From NCBI RefSeq assembly GCF_013744875.1, contig NZ_CP059399.1, positions 3,038,001-3,102,000 on the forward strand: a stretch of 64,000 nucleotides of DNA. Direction: 5' to 3'. The position numbers and the translations under genes were made by a program. Each line of letters opens with the position of its first letter. The stretch's first letter is position 1. Shown here piece by piece: positions 47,276 through 56,800 of the stretch. This DNA comes from Nocardia huaxiensis. Its GTDB lineage: Bacteria > Actinomycetota > Actinomycetes > Mycobacteriales > Mycobacteriaceae. The notes below the pieces were generated by a model. The model was not told the DNA's origin, did no database searches, and saw only the letters and a list, made by a program, of their open reading frames with translations.

Positions 47276-48482
47276 GCCGCACCGGGAGCTCCCGGTGCCC
47301 ATTGGAGATGAAGCCGATGACCGGGGCCACCTCGGCCGGGTCCACCGCCAGCGCCAGCTTCGGGAACCGCTCGAACAGCGCGGGCAGCGCGATGCTCGCC
47401 TCCAGCCGGGCCAGCGGTGCGCCGATGCAGTGGTGCGCGCCGTGCCCGAACGCCAGGTGGTCCTTGGTCACGCGGGTGACGTCGAAGGCGTCGGCGGTCG
47501 CGCCGTGCACCTTCGGGTCGCGGCCCGCGGCGGCGTAGGAGGCGAGAATGGCCTCGCCCTTGGCGATGCGGATGCCGTCGATCTCGATGTCCTCCACCGC
47601 GTAGCGCAGCGGCAGGTGCGCCACGGGCGATTCCACCCGCAGCGTCTCCTCGATGACGTCCTCCCAGCTCGCCTGGCCCGCGCGCACGGCGGCCAGCTGT
47701 TCGGGGTGCGTGAGCAGCAGGAAGATGGCCTGGTCGAGCAGGTTCACGGTGGTCTCGTGCCCGGCGTTGATGACCAGCATCAGCGTGTCGATCATCTCCT
47801 TCTCGGTGAGCCGCTCGCCGTCCTCGTCGCGGGTGGAGATGAGCACGCTGGTCATGTCGTCGCCCGGATTGTCGCGGCGGAAGGCCACCAATTCCGCGAT
47901 GAGACCGCCCATTTCGATGTAGTTGGCGACCGCGGCGTCCGGGCTGATCTCGGTGTCGAAGAAGCGCGCCACGCAGATGCGCAGCCCGGCCTCCATGGAC
48001 TCCGGCACGCCCAGCAGCTCGGTGATCACCTGGATCGGCACCGGATAGGCGAAACCCTCACGCAGGTCCGCGATCTCACCGGCTTCGGTGGCGGCCAGCT
48101 TGTCCAGCAGGGTGTTGACGATCTCCTCGATGCGCGGCTTCAGCGCCATGGTGCGGCGGTTGGTGAAGGCCGGTGACACCAGCTTGCGCAGCCGTCGATG
48201 ATCGGCACCGTAGGCGGTGAACATGTTTTCGGCCACCACCCACGGGAACAGCGGCCACTCCGCGCTCACCGTGCCGTCGATGAAGGCGGGCCAGTGCTGC
48301 GAGGCGGACTTCGATACGCGCGGATCGGCCAGCAGCCGCTTGAGCACATCGGCATCGGTCACCGACCAGGCGGGCACACCCATCAACTCGATCAGGGCCA
48401 CCGGCCCGCGCTCCCGGATGCGGGCGTTCTCGCCTTGAATGTCGACACCGGTCAAATCCAATGCCAGGGGTTCGATCGTCAC
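47262..48482 (-). CDS. Cytochrome P450, second conservon P450 (CYP154-like)
   Basis: 406 aa from GTG 48482, with AAGGAG upstream; the frame further upstream lies in the preceding gene. All P450 marks are canonical: I-helix [13 protein letters not shown]-helix EETLR then [20 protein letters not shown], and haem loop [19 protein letters not shown]. In Streptomyces a CYP154 gene follows the CYP157 gene in several conservons, and this gene lies 17 bp after the EXXR-less P450. It is the last gene of the operon and overlaps the convergent GT87 stop by 14 bp. Substrate is unknown; it presumably works with the other conservon products. Confidence 0.88.
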   Translation of the reverse strand: MTIEPLALDLTGVDIQGENARIRERGPVALIELMGVPAWSVTDADVLKRLLADPRVSKSASQHWPAFIDGTVSAEWPLFPWVVAENMFTAYGADHRRLRKLVSPAFTNRRTMALKPRIEEIVNTLLDKLAATEAGEIADLREGFAYPVPIQVITELLGVPESMEAGLRICVARFFDTEISPDAAVANYIEMGGLIAELVAFRRDNPGDDMTSVLISTRDEDGERLTEKEMIDTLMLVINAGHETTVNLLDQAIFLLLTHPEQLAAVRAGQASWEDVIEETLRVESPVAHLPLRYAVEDIEIDGIRIAKGEAILASYAAAGRDPKVHGATADAFDVTRVTKDHLAFGHGAHHCIGAPLARLEASIALPALFERFPKLALAVDPAEVAPVIGFISNGHRELPVRLTAE

Positions 48483-48499
48483 TGCTGGTACTCCTTGTC

Positions 48500-49738
48500 C
48501 TACTTCACATTCAAGGGCGGGCTCGCCGGGAAGATGACCGGCAGCCCCGCCAGCGCCCGGTGGAAAGGCCCTGGCCGCCAAGACAATTCTTCGGCAGGAA
48601 CGGCAAGTCGCAACTCGGGCAAGGCATCCAGCAGCTGATCGATCGCCTCCTGCGCCACCAGCGACGCCACCGACCTGGCCGGACAGGCGTGCGGGCCCAG
48701 GCTCCACGCCAGATGCGAACGGTTGCCGATGCGTTCGCCGCCGCCGATGGCCGGATCGTTGTTGCAGCCGGTCATGCTGATCACCACCGGCTGATGCGCG
48801 GGCAGCCAGGTCTCGCCGATGAGCATGGGCTGGCGCGGGTAGGAGACGGAGAAGTTGGCCATGGGCGGGTCGTTGAAGAGCACCTCGTCCAAAGCGTCAC
48901 GGGTGGAAAGGCTTCCGCCGAGCACGTCACCGGCGAAACGGTCGTCGGTGAGGATGAGCCGCAGGGTGTTGATGATCAGGTTCTGCTGCGGTTCCAGGCC
49001 CGCGCCGTAGATGCTGATGATGTTGTAGAGCATCTCGGTGTCGTCGAGGGCGGCGTCGTGCTGCAGCAGGCGGGTCACCATATCGTCGCCCGGCTCGGCG
49101 CGTTTGAGCGCGATGAGCTCGAGCAGCGCCTCGCTGAGCATCTGCATGCCGAGGGCTGCGTTCTCGTCCACGGAGTCGAACAGCGCGGCCATGCCCGCGG
49201 CCACCCGCGCGCCGATATCCGGTGGGCAGCCCAGCATGTCGTTGAGTCCGGCGAAGACCAGCGGCATGGCGTACTGGCTGATCAGCTCGGCCTCGCCCGC
49301 CTCGCAGAAGGCGTTGATCAGCGGCAGCGCCTCGCGTTCCACGATGGCGTGCAGGCCGTGCAGGTCCACGCCCTCGACGGCGGCCACATTCGCGCCGCGG
49401 TAGCGCCGGTGCGTCTCACCGGCATTGCGCAGCACGTTCGGATACCACTGCAGCATCGGCTTGATCGGGCTGTCGTCGGGGATCGAGTCCTGCCACAGCC
49501 GTGGATCGGCCGGGAAATGCTCGGGATCGTTGAGGATCCGCACGGCGTCGTGGTAGCCGATCACCAGGGTGGCGGGCACGCCCGGGGCCAGTTCCACCGG
49601 CACCAGCGAGCCGTAGCGGCGACGCATCTCCCGGTACGCGCCGTGCGGGTCGGCCGCGAATTCCGCTGTGTAGAGCGGGAAGTGGCGTGCTTGCGCGAGG
49701 GCGGACAGTCCGATCGGCGAACCGGTCGACGTGGTCAC
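48500..49738 (-). CDS. cvnE: EXXR-less cytochrome P450 of conservon (CvnE, CYP157-like)
   Basis: 412 aa from GTG 49738, whose GTGA overlaps the stop of the GTPase gene; AGGAG is upstream. It has a P450 fold: haem loop [12 protein letters not shown] with Cys352, and [11 protein letters not shown] near the C-helix. Two hallmarks deviate. The K-helix EXXR is E285-V-L-F288, so the Arg is absent. The I-helix reads AGLEPQ (246-251) instead of AGxxT. CYP157 enzymes of Streptomyces conservons were reported to lack EXXR, so this is probably the CvnE-type member and not a decayed gene. The length and frame are intact. It may act as a redox or ligand sensor of the GTPase complex, or with the following P450. 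Confidence 0.85.
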   Translation of the reverse strand: MTTSTGSPIGLSALAQARHFPLYTAEFAADPHGAYREMRRRYGSLVPVELAPGVPATLVIGYHDAVRILNDPEHFPADPRLWQDSIPDDSPIKPMLQWYPNVLRNAGETHRRYRGANVAAVEGVDLHGLHAIVEREALPLINAFCEAGEAELISQYAMPLVFAGLNDMLGCPPDIGARVAAGMAALFDSVDENAALGMQMLSEALLELIALKRAEPGDDMVTRLLQHDAALDDTEMLYNIISIYGAGLEPQQNLIINTLRLILTDDRFAGDVLGGSLSTRDALDEVLFNDPPMANFSVSYPRQPMLIGETWLPAHQPVVISMTGCNNDPAIGGGERIGNRSHLAWSLGPHACPARSVASLVAQEAIDQLLDALPELRLAVPAEELSWRPGPFHRALAGLPVIFPASPPLNVK

Positions 49739-50352
49739 AGGCGGGACTCCTGACGGGAATGAAACAGGAACTCGACGAGGGTGATGAGCGATTGCACGCA
49801 GGTGCGGCGATCGCGCGCATCCAGGGCGGTCAGCGGCGTCTCGTCGGTGAGATCGAGGGCGTCGCGGATCTCGCTGAGCGGGTACCGGTGCGCGCCCTCG
49901 AATTCGTTGACCGCCACCGCGTACGGCACGCCGCGCTGCTCCAGCACCGCCAGCACCTCGTCGGACTGTTCGATGCGGCGGGTGTCGACCAGCACCAGCG
50001 CGCCCAGCGCACCCAGCGCCAGCTCCTCCCACAGCGGGACGAAGCGCTGCTGGCCCGGCGTGCCGAAAAGGTACAGGGCCAGTTGTGGATTGAGCGTGAT
50101 GCGGCCGAAATCCAGTGCGACGGTGGTGGTCGTCTTCTCGCGCAGCCCGGCCATATCGTCCACACCCACGCTGGCGTGCGTGATGGTTTCCTCGGTGCGC
50201 AGCGGCTTGATCTCCGATACGCTGCCGACGAAAGTGGTCTTGCCGACCCCGAAATTGCCTGCCACCAACAGTTTCACCGACTTGGTGACGGTCGGCGGCA
50301 GGTAATCGACGCCCGCGGGAGCCGACTCAAACCGCGAGGGCTCGAAGCCCAT
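49735..50352 (-). CDS. cvnD: Conservon small GTPase (CvnD)
   Basis: 205 aa. P-loop GNFGVGKTT (residues about 32-40); switch II FGTPGQQRF, with Gly-Gln-Gln typical of the MglA/Arl-like Gtr family; VLVDTRR and AVNEFEGAH form the base-recognition region, where the NKxD-like motif is VNEF. CvnD proteins bind and hydrolyse GTP and associate with CvnA, CvnB and CvnC at the membrane, like a eukaryotic G-protein system, and affect development and antibiotic production in Streptomyces. It overlaps cvnC by 26 bp and the P450 by 4 bp. Confidence 0.92.
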   Translation of the reverse strand: MGFEPSRFESAPAGVDYLPPTVTKSVKLLVAGNFGVGKTTFVGSVSEIKPLRTEETITHASVGVDDMAGLREKTTTTVALDFGRITLNPQLALYLFGTPGQQRFVPLWEELALGALGALVLVDTRRIEQSDEVLAVLEQRGVPYAVAVNEFEGAHRYPLSEIRDALDLTDETPLTALDARDRRTCVQSLITLVEFLFHSRQESRL

Positions 50353-50671
50353 TCAGTACCTCTTCCAGCAAGCTGACATCCGGCAGGGTGTGCTCGGGTG
50401 TCCGGGTTATCAGGTGACCGCTGTCCAGCAGGTCGGCCACGACGATCTTCACCACCGAGGGCGGCAGGTCGAGGTGCGCGGCGATCTCGGCCAGCGACAG
50501 GGCGTTGCGGCACAGCGCGAATATGCGGCGCGCGTCGGGGGAACCGCCCTGCAGTGGCGTTTCGGCGGCGACGATCACGGTGACGAGGTCCAGGTGCCGG
50601 GTGGCGCGCGTCCGCCCACCCGTGCGCACATAGGCCCGGACCAGATCGGGATCCCGCCGCGGGCCGGTCAC
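50327..50671 (-). CDS. cvnC: Conservon DUF742 protein (CvnC)
   Basis: 114 aa DUF742 protein: RRDPDLVRAYVRTGGRTRA then THLD-type continuation, FALCRNALSLAEIAAHLDLP and PSVVKIVVADLLDSGHLITR, a winged-helix-like core with no DNA-binding proof. In conservons this protein lies between the Roadblock protein and the GTPase and contacts the GTPase. It starts within the end of cvnB (4-bp overlap) and runs 26 bp into cvnD. Confidence 0.92.
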   Translation of the reverse strand: MTGPRRDPDLVRAYVRTGGRTRATRHLDLVTVIVAAETPLQGGSPDARRIFALCRNALSLAEIAAHLDLPPSVVKIVVADLLDSGHLITRTPEHTLPDVSLLEEVLNGLRALAV

Positions 50672-51120
50672 GGCCGGGCGGCGTCGCGGCGCGGCACAGC
50701 GCCGAGCTCGTGCCCGACCCGGGCGGCGAGCTCGTTGAGGCGGTGCGCGACCAGTGCGACGTCGACCTCGGTGGTGGTCGAAACACCCAGTACCGCACCG
50801 ACTCCGGCGGCGGTGATGAAGATCATCCCGCCGTCGTACTCGGTGACGTTCTGGCGCACATTGTCACCCGGCCCGCCGCAGAATTCCCCGAGCGCCTTGC
50901 CCAGCGACCGCAATCCCGATGCGGCGGCGGAGAATCGCTCGGCATTGTCGCGAGTGATATTGCCGTGGTGCGCCATGCGCAGCCCATCCTCGGACAGCAG
51001 CACCGCGAAACGCACCCCCGGCATCTCGAGATCGGCCAGCAGCCAGGCCAATTGGTTGGGTCCGTCGGCGGAATTGGATAGCACCGCGTTCTGCTGGCCG
51101 GCGGCGGTCGGAGAGTTCAC
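50668..51120 (-). CDS. cvnB: Conservon Roadblock/LC7 protein (CvnB)
   Basis: 150 aa Roadblock/LC7 protein: LAWLLADLEMPGVRFAVLLS, EDGLRMAHHG, AERFSAAASGLRSLGKALGE, DGGMIFITAAGVGAVLGVST, VDVALVAHRLNELAARVG. CvnB interacts with CvnA and CvnD in Streptomyces and probably acts as GTPase activator, like MglB. Its ATG overlaps the stop of cvnA (4 bp). It is a normal length. The orphan Roadblock-like gene at 9230 belongs to the same broad family but is not part of a conservon. Confidence 0.92.
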   Translation of the reverse strand: MNSPTAAGQQNAVLSNSADGPNQLAWLLADLEMPGVRFAVLLSEDGLRMAHHGNITRDNAERFSAAASGLRSLGKALGEFCGGPGDNVRQNVTEYDGGMIFITAAGVGAVLGVSTTTEVDVALVAHRLNELAARVGHELGAVPRRDAARP

Positions 51121-52478
51121 GAGTTCATCCCTTCGGTGTGGTCGGCTCCGGCCGCGGCGTGGCGGCCGCTGACCGAGCCGCTGTGCCAGGCCACCGCGAT
51201 ATCGGGTCGCGCGAGTTGCAGGGTCGGTGCCGGGGCGGATTGCGGAGCGGGCGCGGGGGCCGATGCGGCTGCCGCGGTGGGGTGGAGCACCGGCGCCGGT
51301 GCCGGATGGAGCGAGGGGGCCTGCGCGCTGGGCTGAGTCACGGTGCGCCGCCGCCGTTTCGTGAGGCCGCTGGCGGTGAGGGCGGCGGAAATGGTGTTCT
51401 CGCGCACCGACTGCTCCTCCACGGGCTCCACCGGCGTCACGACCGCCGGTATCACGGCAGGCTGCTCCACGACCACGTCATGCGGTGCCACGAGCAGGGT
51501 TTCGGGGATGAACACCATGGCGCGCACACCGCCGAAGGCGTTCGGGCCGTCCACGTAGACATTGAATCCGTAGCGGCGCACCAGCGCCGCGATACTCGGG
51601 AAACCGATCTTGGGCGAGGGGCCCAGTTCGAGAATGTCGACACCGCGCTCACCGGCCAGCACCTGGCGCGCGTCCTCGAGCTGCTCGGTGTTCATGCGCA
51701 CACCGGCATCGTCGATGAGGATGGTGACGCCGTGGTGCCCTTCCTGAAAACTGATGTCCACGAACGAGGTCGGCGGCGAATACCGCAGCGCGTTGTCCAC
51801 CAGCGTCGCCACCGTGTGCACCAGCGGCTCCACCACGCGCGACACCACCACGCGCTCGGCCTGTCCGGCCCGCACCCGCTGGTAGTCGCGGACACGGCCG
51901 ACCGCGCCGCCCACCACGTCGGTGACGGCCTGCTGCGGCCAGCGGCGGCCGGGCAGGCCACCGCTGACGATCACGTAGGACTGCGCCTGCCGGATCATCT
52001 GCTGCACACTGTGATCGATGCGGATGAGGGTCTCGTAGACCGCGTCGTCGCGGTGCTCGCGCAGCGCGGCGCTGACCACCTTGCCGACGTCCGCGCCGAG
52101 GCTGACCACCGACGTGCCGAAGGAGCGCACGGCCGCGGCGGTCACGTCCCGCGACGCGCTCTGCATCTCCTCACGCACGGCCTGGGCCTGGTCCTGGGCA
52201 GCCTGCTCGGCGGCGCTGATCGCCTGCCGCGCTTGAGTTTCGATCTCGCGTCGGCCCTGTTCGGCGGCCTCGGTCCAGACCCGCCGCAGTTCCTCGCCGT
52301 GGTTCTCGACGGTCTGGGCGAGCAAATGCTCCGAGGCGCGCAGCTGGGCCTGCAGGGCATCGACGCGTAGTCGATCCGCGCGCCACCGCATCGTGACGAA
52401 CCCCGCCACCCCCACAGCGAGTATCAGTACAGGTAGGAGTATCCAGAGAAACATCACGGCCATATGGGGTTTCGTCAA
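51117..52478 (-). CDS. cvnA: Conservon sensor histidine-kinase-like protein (CvnA)
   Basis: 453 aa. One N-terminal membrane helix (residues about 7-28: AVMFLWILLPVLILAVGVAG), a coiled coil (about 33-125) with alternating Ala, Glu and Gln, then LIRIDHSVQQMIRQAQSYVI, a DH-containing dimerisation helix. HATPase_c follows: LVDNALRYSPP (N box), ILIDDAGVRMN, LGPSPKIGFPSIAALVRRYG. The C-terminal 100 residues are Pro/Ala-rich and disordered. There is no large exterior sensor domain, as seen in short CvnA proteins. It is first in the six-gene operon, and its promoter lies in 52479-52639. Confidence 0.9.
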   Translation of the reverse strand: MTKPHMAVMFLWILLPVLILAVGVAGFVTMRWRADRLRVDALQAQLRASEHLLAQTVENHGEELRRVWTEAAEQGRREIETQARQAISAAEQAAQDQAQAVREEMQSASRDVTAAAVRSFGTSVVSLGADVGKVVSAALREHRDDAVYETLIRIDHSVQQMIRQAQSYVIVSGGLPGRRWPQQAVTDVVGGAVGRVRDYQRVRAGQAERVVVSRVVEPLVHTVATLVDNALRYSPPTSFVDISFQEGHHGVTILIDDAGVRMNTEQLEDARQVLAGERGVDILELGPSPKIGFPSIAALVRRYGFNVYVDGPNAFGGVRAMVFIPETLLVAPHDVVVEQPAVIPAVVTPVEPVEEQSVRENTISAALTASGLTKRRRRTVTQPSAQAPSLHPAPAPVLHPTAAAASAPAPAPQSAPAPTLQLARPDIAVAWHSGSVSGRHAAAGADHTEGMNS

Positions 52479-52576
52479 TCCTGTCGGCTACACCAAGGTC
52501 GATCACGGACGGGCAAACACGCCCGACAGTAGCCCACAACATACCGATTCCGTTACCCCAGCAACACTTTCAGGCG

Positions 52577-52614
52577 GGATCCGGCCGGGCCGACGCTGCG
52601 ACCCGCCCGGATCC
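52577..52614 (-). terminator. Terminator-like hairpin after the small secreted protein gene
   Basis: 13-bp stem with one mismatch: GGATCCGGCCGGG (52577-52589) / CCCGCCCGGATCC (52602-52614), 12-nt loop. It starts 25 bp after the stop of the leftward gene at 52640. It separates that gene from the conservon promoter. Confidence 0.55.
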
Positions 52615-52639
52615 GGTGTGTCCGTGCGGGATTCACCCG

Positions 52640-53170
52640 TCACGAAACCGCGCCGATGAAACCTCCGATCGCGGCCCCGATCGCGCAGCCCACGATGGCT
52701 CCGACCAGGAAGAACCAGATGCCGATGACAATGCCGACCAGGCAGCCGATGAAGGCGCCGGCGAGGATCGCGTCACCGCCGCCCGCGGTGTGGATGAACG
52801 GCAGATCCTGTGAGCTGGTGGCGGCGGGGGTGGGGCCGCCGACCGGGGTCAGGGTCAGTTCGGTGTCACTGGCGAGCGTCGGGGTGACCTGGAAGGCCGC
52901 GCCGGCGTCGGTGCGCAGGGTCAGGGGGATCGCTCCGATGACCACGCCGTCGTCCGCGACCACCTGAACCGCGTCAGGAGCGAGGACGAATCGGCCGGAG
53001 GCCAAGGTGACCAGGGCATTCGAATGGTCGGCGGCCAGGGTGGTGGTGTATCCGACCGAGCCGTCCACGCCGCTGACGGTGAGCCCCGCCTCGCCGTGCG
53101 CCGTCGCCATGGTGATTCCGGTGGCCGCGATGGCGAAAACAGCTGTCGCCACCAATTTCTTGATGAACAT
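52640..53170 (-). CDS. Small exported protein with C-terminal glycine-rich membrane segment (DUF8020-like)
   Basis: 176 aa from ATG 53170, where GGAAGAG precedes; a start at 53182 is also possible. Signal peptide: FIKKLVATAVFAIAATGITM then ATAHG. The exterior part is beta-rich (VGYTTTLAADHSNALVTLAS, AVQVVADDGVVIGAIPLTLR), like small Nocardia/Rhodococcus exported proteins of the DUF8020 type. The C-terminus (AGAFIGCLVGIVIGIWFFLV, GAIVGCAIGAAIGGFIGAV) is a glycine-zipper-like double hydrophobic segment, able to anchor or insert in membranes. Cys in both segments may form a disulfide. Function is unknown. Confidence 0.7.
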   Translation of the reverse strand: MFIKKLVATAVFAIAATGITMATAHGEAGLTVSGVDGSVGYTTTLAADHSNALVTLASGRFVLAPDAVQVVADDGVVIGAIPLTLRTDAGAAFQVTPTLASDTELTLTPVGGPTPAATSSQDLPFIHTAGGGDAILAGAFIGCLVGIVIGIWFFLVGAIVGCAIGAAIGGFIGAVS

Positions 53171-53331
53171 GATCTCTTCCATCCGTTCGGGTTTCCTTTG
53201 ACGTTCCCCCGACGAACGGCACCGGATGTTCTTTCATGATGCGCTTGCGGACCGTTTGCTGTCCATGGCTTCTCGCGGCTGTATGTGATCGAGACCTCGA
53301 GGGGGTGGACGTGAGCGTCGAAACCGTCCAC

Positions 53332-53350
53332 TATGCTTAGGCTTACCTAT
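53332..53350. promoter_or_regulatory. IdeR/DtxR-like iron box
   Basis: TATGCTTAGGCTTACCTAT matches the consensus TTAGGTTAGGCTAACCTAA at 14 of 19 positions, with the half sites TTAGGC and TACCTA preserved. It ends 17 bp before the ATG of the secreted protein at 53368, overlapping the probable promoter. IdeR-Fe would then repress this gene. The match is by eye only. Confidence 0.55.
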
Positions 53351-53367
53351 CAACAAGGAGATTTGCC

Positions 53368-53778
53368 ATGGTCCGCAAGTTCGTCGCCGCTTCGATGTCG
53401 GCCGCCGCTCTGCTGCTGCCGGTTTCGGCCGCCGTCGTCGTCTCCGCGCCCGCGGCCATCGCCGCGCCGGCCACCCCGTCGGCCGGTGAACTCCAGGGCA
53501 AGCTGCAGTCCGCGCTCAATGGCAATGCCGCCGAACTGGAATCGGGCGATGCCAGCCAGATCGTGAACGTCGGCACGACCATCGCCCGCATCCCCGGCTA
53601 CAGCTGGGACGTCTCGGGCGTGTCCGTCGACGGTGACGTCCTCTCCGCCACCCTCAACAGCCGCCTCGGCTCCTACAGCTTCCCGATCCCGCTGACCTGG
53701 AAGAACATCGGCGGCACCTGGAAGCTGTCGCAGGAGAGCCAGGACACCCTGGTCAGCTACGCGAATATGGCCTGGTAA
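53368..53778 (+). CDS. Mtb12 / CFP-2-like small secreted protein
   Basis: 136 aa. Signal peptide MVRKFVAASMSAAALLLPVS then AAVVVSAPAAIAA, mature part from about residue 33. The C-terminus (PGYSWDVSGVSVDGDVLSAT then SFPIPLTWKNIGGTWKLSQE) matches the low-molecular-weight antigen Mtb12/CFP-2 pattern of mycobacteria and Nocardia, a cystatin-like fold used for an unknown exported role. It is preceded by a good ribosome site (AAGGAG) and an IdeR-like box, so it may respond to iron. It is followed by a hairpin shared with the convergent PknK-like gene. Confidence 0.75.
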   Translation: MVRKFVAASMSAAALLLPVSAAVVVSAPAAIAAPATPSAGELQGKLQSALNGNAAELESGDASQIVNVGTTIARIPGYSWDVSGVSVDGDVLSATLNSRLGSYSFPIPLTWKNIGGTWKLSQESQDTLVSYANMAW

Positions 53779-53799
53779 CAACGCCTTACCCGGCTTGCT

Positions 53800-53822
53800 G
53801 CCCCGGTCCTCGCGGCCGGGGC
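53800..53822. terminator. Hairpin between convergent secreted-protein and PknK-like genes
   Basis: Perfect 7-bp stem GCCCCGG (53800-53806) / CCGGGGC (53816-53822) with a 9-nt loop, in the 49-bp gap between two stops. A bidirectional terminator is likely. Confidence 0.55.
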
Positions 53823-53827
53823 GCGGG

Positions 53828-56800
53828 TCAGATCGTCTGCGCGGCGTCCGCCTCGACCAGGTTGCGCAGGAAGTCGATGGGCACCTCGGGCCAATCGGCA
53901 TGCCAGCGCCCGGCGAGGCGGTCGGCGTACAGGGCCGCGAGCGTGGCCACCACGTGCGGTCCGCCGTCGAGGATGTAGCGGACCGAACCGTGCTCCGCGC
54001 ACTGGGCGGTAATGGTCGCCAGCAGAGCCTTGGCCTCGTCCGTGCGATCGGTCGCGGCCAGGCAGGCCACCAGCAGCCGGCGTGCCTTCAGCAGTTCCCT
54101 CGGGCGATGCACCGATTCGAGGTGCTCGACCCACTCGCGGGCCCAGGCGCACGCGAGTTCCCGGCTGTCGGAGGCCGATTCGGCCAGCAGCAGCCGGATG
54201 GCGGTGAATTCCTCGTAGAGCACCGTGAATTCGTCGATCGGATCCACCGGCCTGCGACGATGCTCGTACTCGACCACCGGTTGCGGGCCGAATTCCGGAT
54301 GCGGCGGCAGGCCCAGGCGCAGCCGCTCGTTCTCGACTTCCGCGCGCAGTCGCGGCAGTGACATCGAATGCGCCACGCGCGCACCCTCGTTCAGCCGCCG
54401 GATGGCGGCGGCCCGGTCGCCGAGCAGCGCCTTGATGCGCGCGCCGACCACGTACCGCGCCAGTTTGAAATCCACCACGCCCGCGTCCGGACCGAGTTTG
54501 TAGCCCTCGTCGAGATAGCGTTCGGCCTCGACGATCTCACCGCGCTCGTAGAGCACTTCGCCCAGCAGCGAACCGGCCAGGCGCGCACCGTAGGAGTGGC
54601 TGCCGCCGGACTGCTTGGCGACTTTCAGCGCACTGCGGAAATACCGTTCCGCCCCAGCGATATCCAGCTGGAGGCTGGCCGCCAGGCCCAGGAAGCACAG
54701 GCCGTGCACATTGTTGTAGAAGCCCTTGTTGCGGCGCATGTACGGCGCGGACCACTCCTGGATGCGCACCGCCTCCTCGAAGTCGCAGCGGTAGCCGGCG
54801 GCCAGGCTTGCCACATTCGCGCCGATGGCCACCACGTAGGGCGACAGTTCGTCCGCGTGCGCGAAACATGGGGCGAGCATGTCCTCCACGCCGAGCAGCA
54901 CATCGGCGCGCACCGAGACCACGGCGTGCACGACGCCCGCCTCGGCGCGCAGGCGAGTGGTGGTCGCCGGGTCGAGCGAGTCGCCGTCGAGGTTCGATTC
55001 GGCAAGGCGCAGTGCGCGTTCCGCGGGTCCGGCGCGATGTAGCAGGATATTCGCCCACGCCAGATCCAGTTGCAGGCGCGGATGCGTCTCGATGACCGTC
55101 GGCGGTAGCTTGTTCACCAGTCCGATGAGGCTGGCCATCTGCCCGTACTCGAGCAACGACATGCCGTCGCGCTCGACGATCTCGACGGCGTACGCGTCGT
55201 CACCGGCCATCACCGCGTGATCGACCGCCTCACCGACCTGCCGATGCTCGGCGAACCAGACCGCGGCCGCGCGGTGCAGGCCCTCGATCCGTTCCGGCGC
55301 GGCCAGTTCCAGCCGCTGGCGCAGGAAATCCTGAAACAGGTGGTGGTATTGGAACCAGCGGCCGCCGTCGATGCGGCGCAGGAACAGATCCTGCTGCTCG
55401 ATCTGCTCCAGCAGCGCCTGCCCGTCGGCGACGCCGGTGAGCGCGGAAGCCAGTTCGCCGCAGGTGCGTTCGGTGATCGAGGTGGCGACCATGAACTCCA
55501 GCACCTCGGGTTCCAGGGTCTCCAGGACATTCTCGGCCAGGAATTCGCCGATGGCGTGATGGCGGCCGGTGAGGGTGCCGATGAGGCGGGCGGGATCCGC
55601 ACTGTCACGCAGATTCAGCGCCGCCAGTTGCAGGGCCGCGGCCCAGCCGCCGGTGGATTCGGTCAGATCCGCGACGTCTTCGCGGTCCAGGTCGAGCCCG
55701 CCCAGCCCGACCAGCAGCGTGTACGCCTCGTCGGCCTCGAATCGCAGGGCGGCGGTGTCGATTTCGGCGAGCTCGTGGCGGGCGCGCATGGCGCTCATGG
55801 GAAGTCCGGTCTGCCGGCGGCTGGTCACCACGATGCGCAGCACCGGACCGCACCCTTCGATCAGGAAGCGCAGGGCGGCAACGGTCGCCGCATCGGTGAC
55901 CCGATGCCAGTCGTCGATGACCACGGTCAGCGGTTCCCCGCGCCGGTCGAGCTCGTTGATCAGCGAGGTGAGCACGAACCGCCCGGCCCCGTCGGCGTGC
56001 TCCTCCAGCAGTTCGCCGAGTTCTCTTGCCAGCGTGGGCCGTACCGCGCGAATGGCGTCCACCAGGTGCGCGAGGAACCACACCGGATTGTCGTCGTCGC
56101 TGTCGACGGTCAGCCACGCCACCGAGCCGCCCTCGGCGCTGATCGTGGCGCACCACTGGGCCGCGAGGGTGGTCTTGCCGAAACCGGTGGGGCCGTGGAT
56201 GACCACGAGCCTGCGGTCCGATCGCAACCGGTCGAGCAGACGCGGGCGGTCGACCAGTGCACGGGGGAGTGCGGGCGGGCGCAGACGTGTCGCGGGCACG
56301 GGCGGGGTCCGGGTCGTCTGGCGGCGGCGATCGGAGCCCGTGGTCGCCGGTGGGCCGGCGGCGGCCTGGAACAGGAGGGGGTTGGAGCCGGTGATCGGCG
56401 GGTACGGGCGCTGGGTGGAATCTGCCGGCGTCGCGGGCGAACCCGGCTCGGCGCTGTCGGTGGCGGGCAGGGGGATCGGCAGGTCGTCGGGCGGAAGACC
56501 GTGCAGCACCTGGATATCCCGCAGTGCCGTCCCGAATTCGGCGGCGCTGCCGGGTCGTTCACCTCGATCGCGGGCCATGGCGGATTCGATGACCGTGGTG
56601 AGCTCGGCCGGCAGCCCGGAGGCGCTCAGATCCGGGATCGGTTGTTTGGTGATGCGGACGAACTGGGCGACCAGCTGTTCGCCACTGCGGCGTTCGAAGA
56701 CGGCGTGGCCGGTGCCCGCGCAGAACAGCGTGGAGGCCAGGCTGTAGATATCGGCGGTCACATCCGGGGCCTGGCCCTGCAGCACCTCCGGCGCGGTGTA

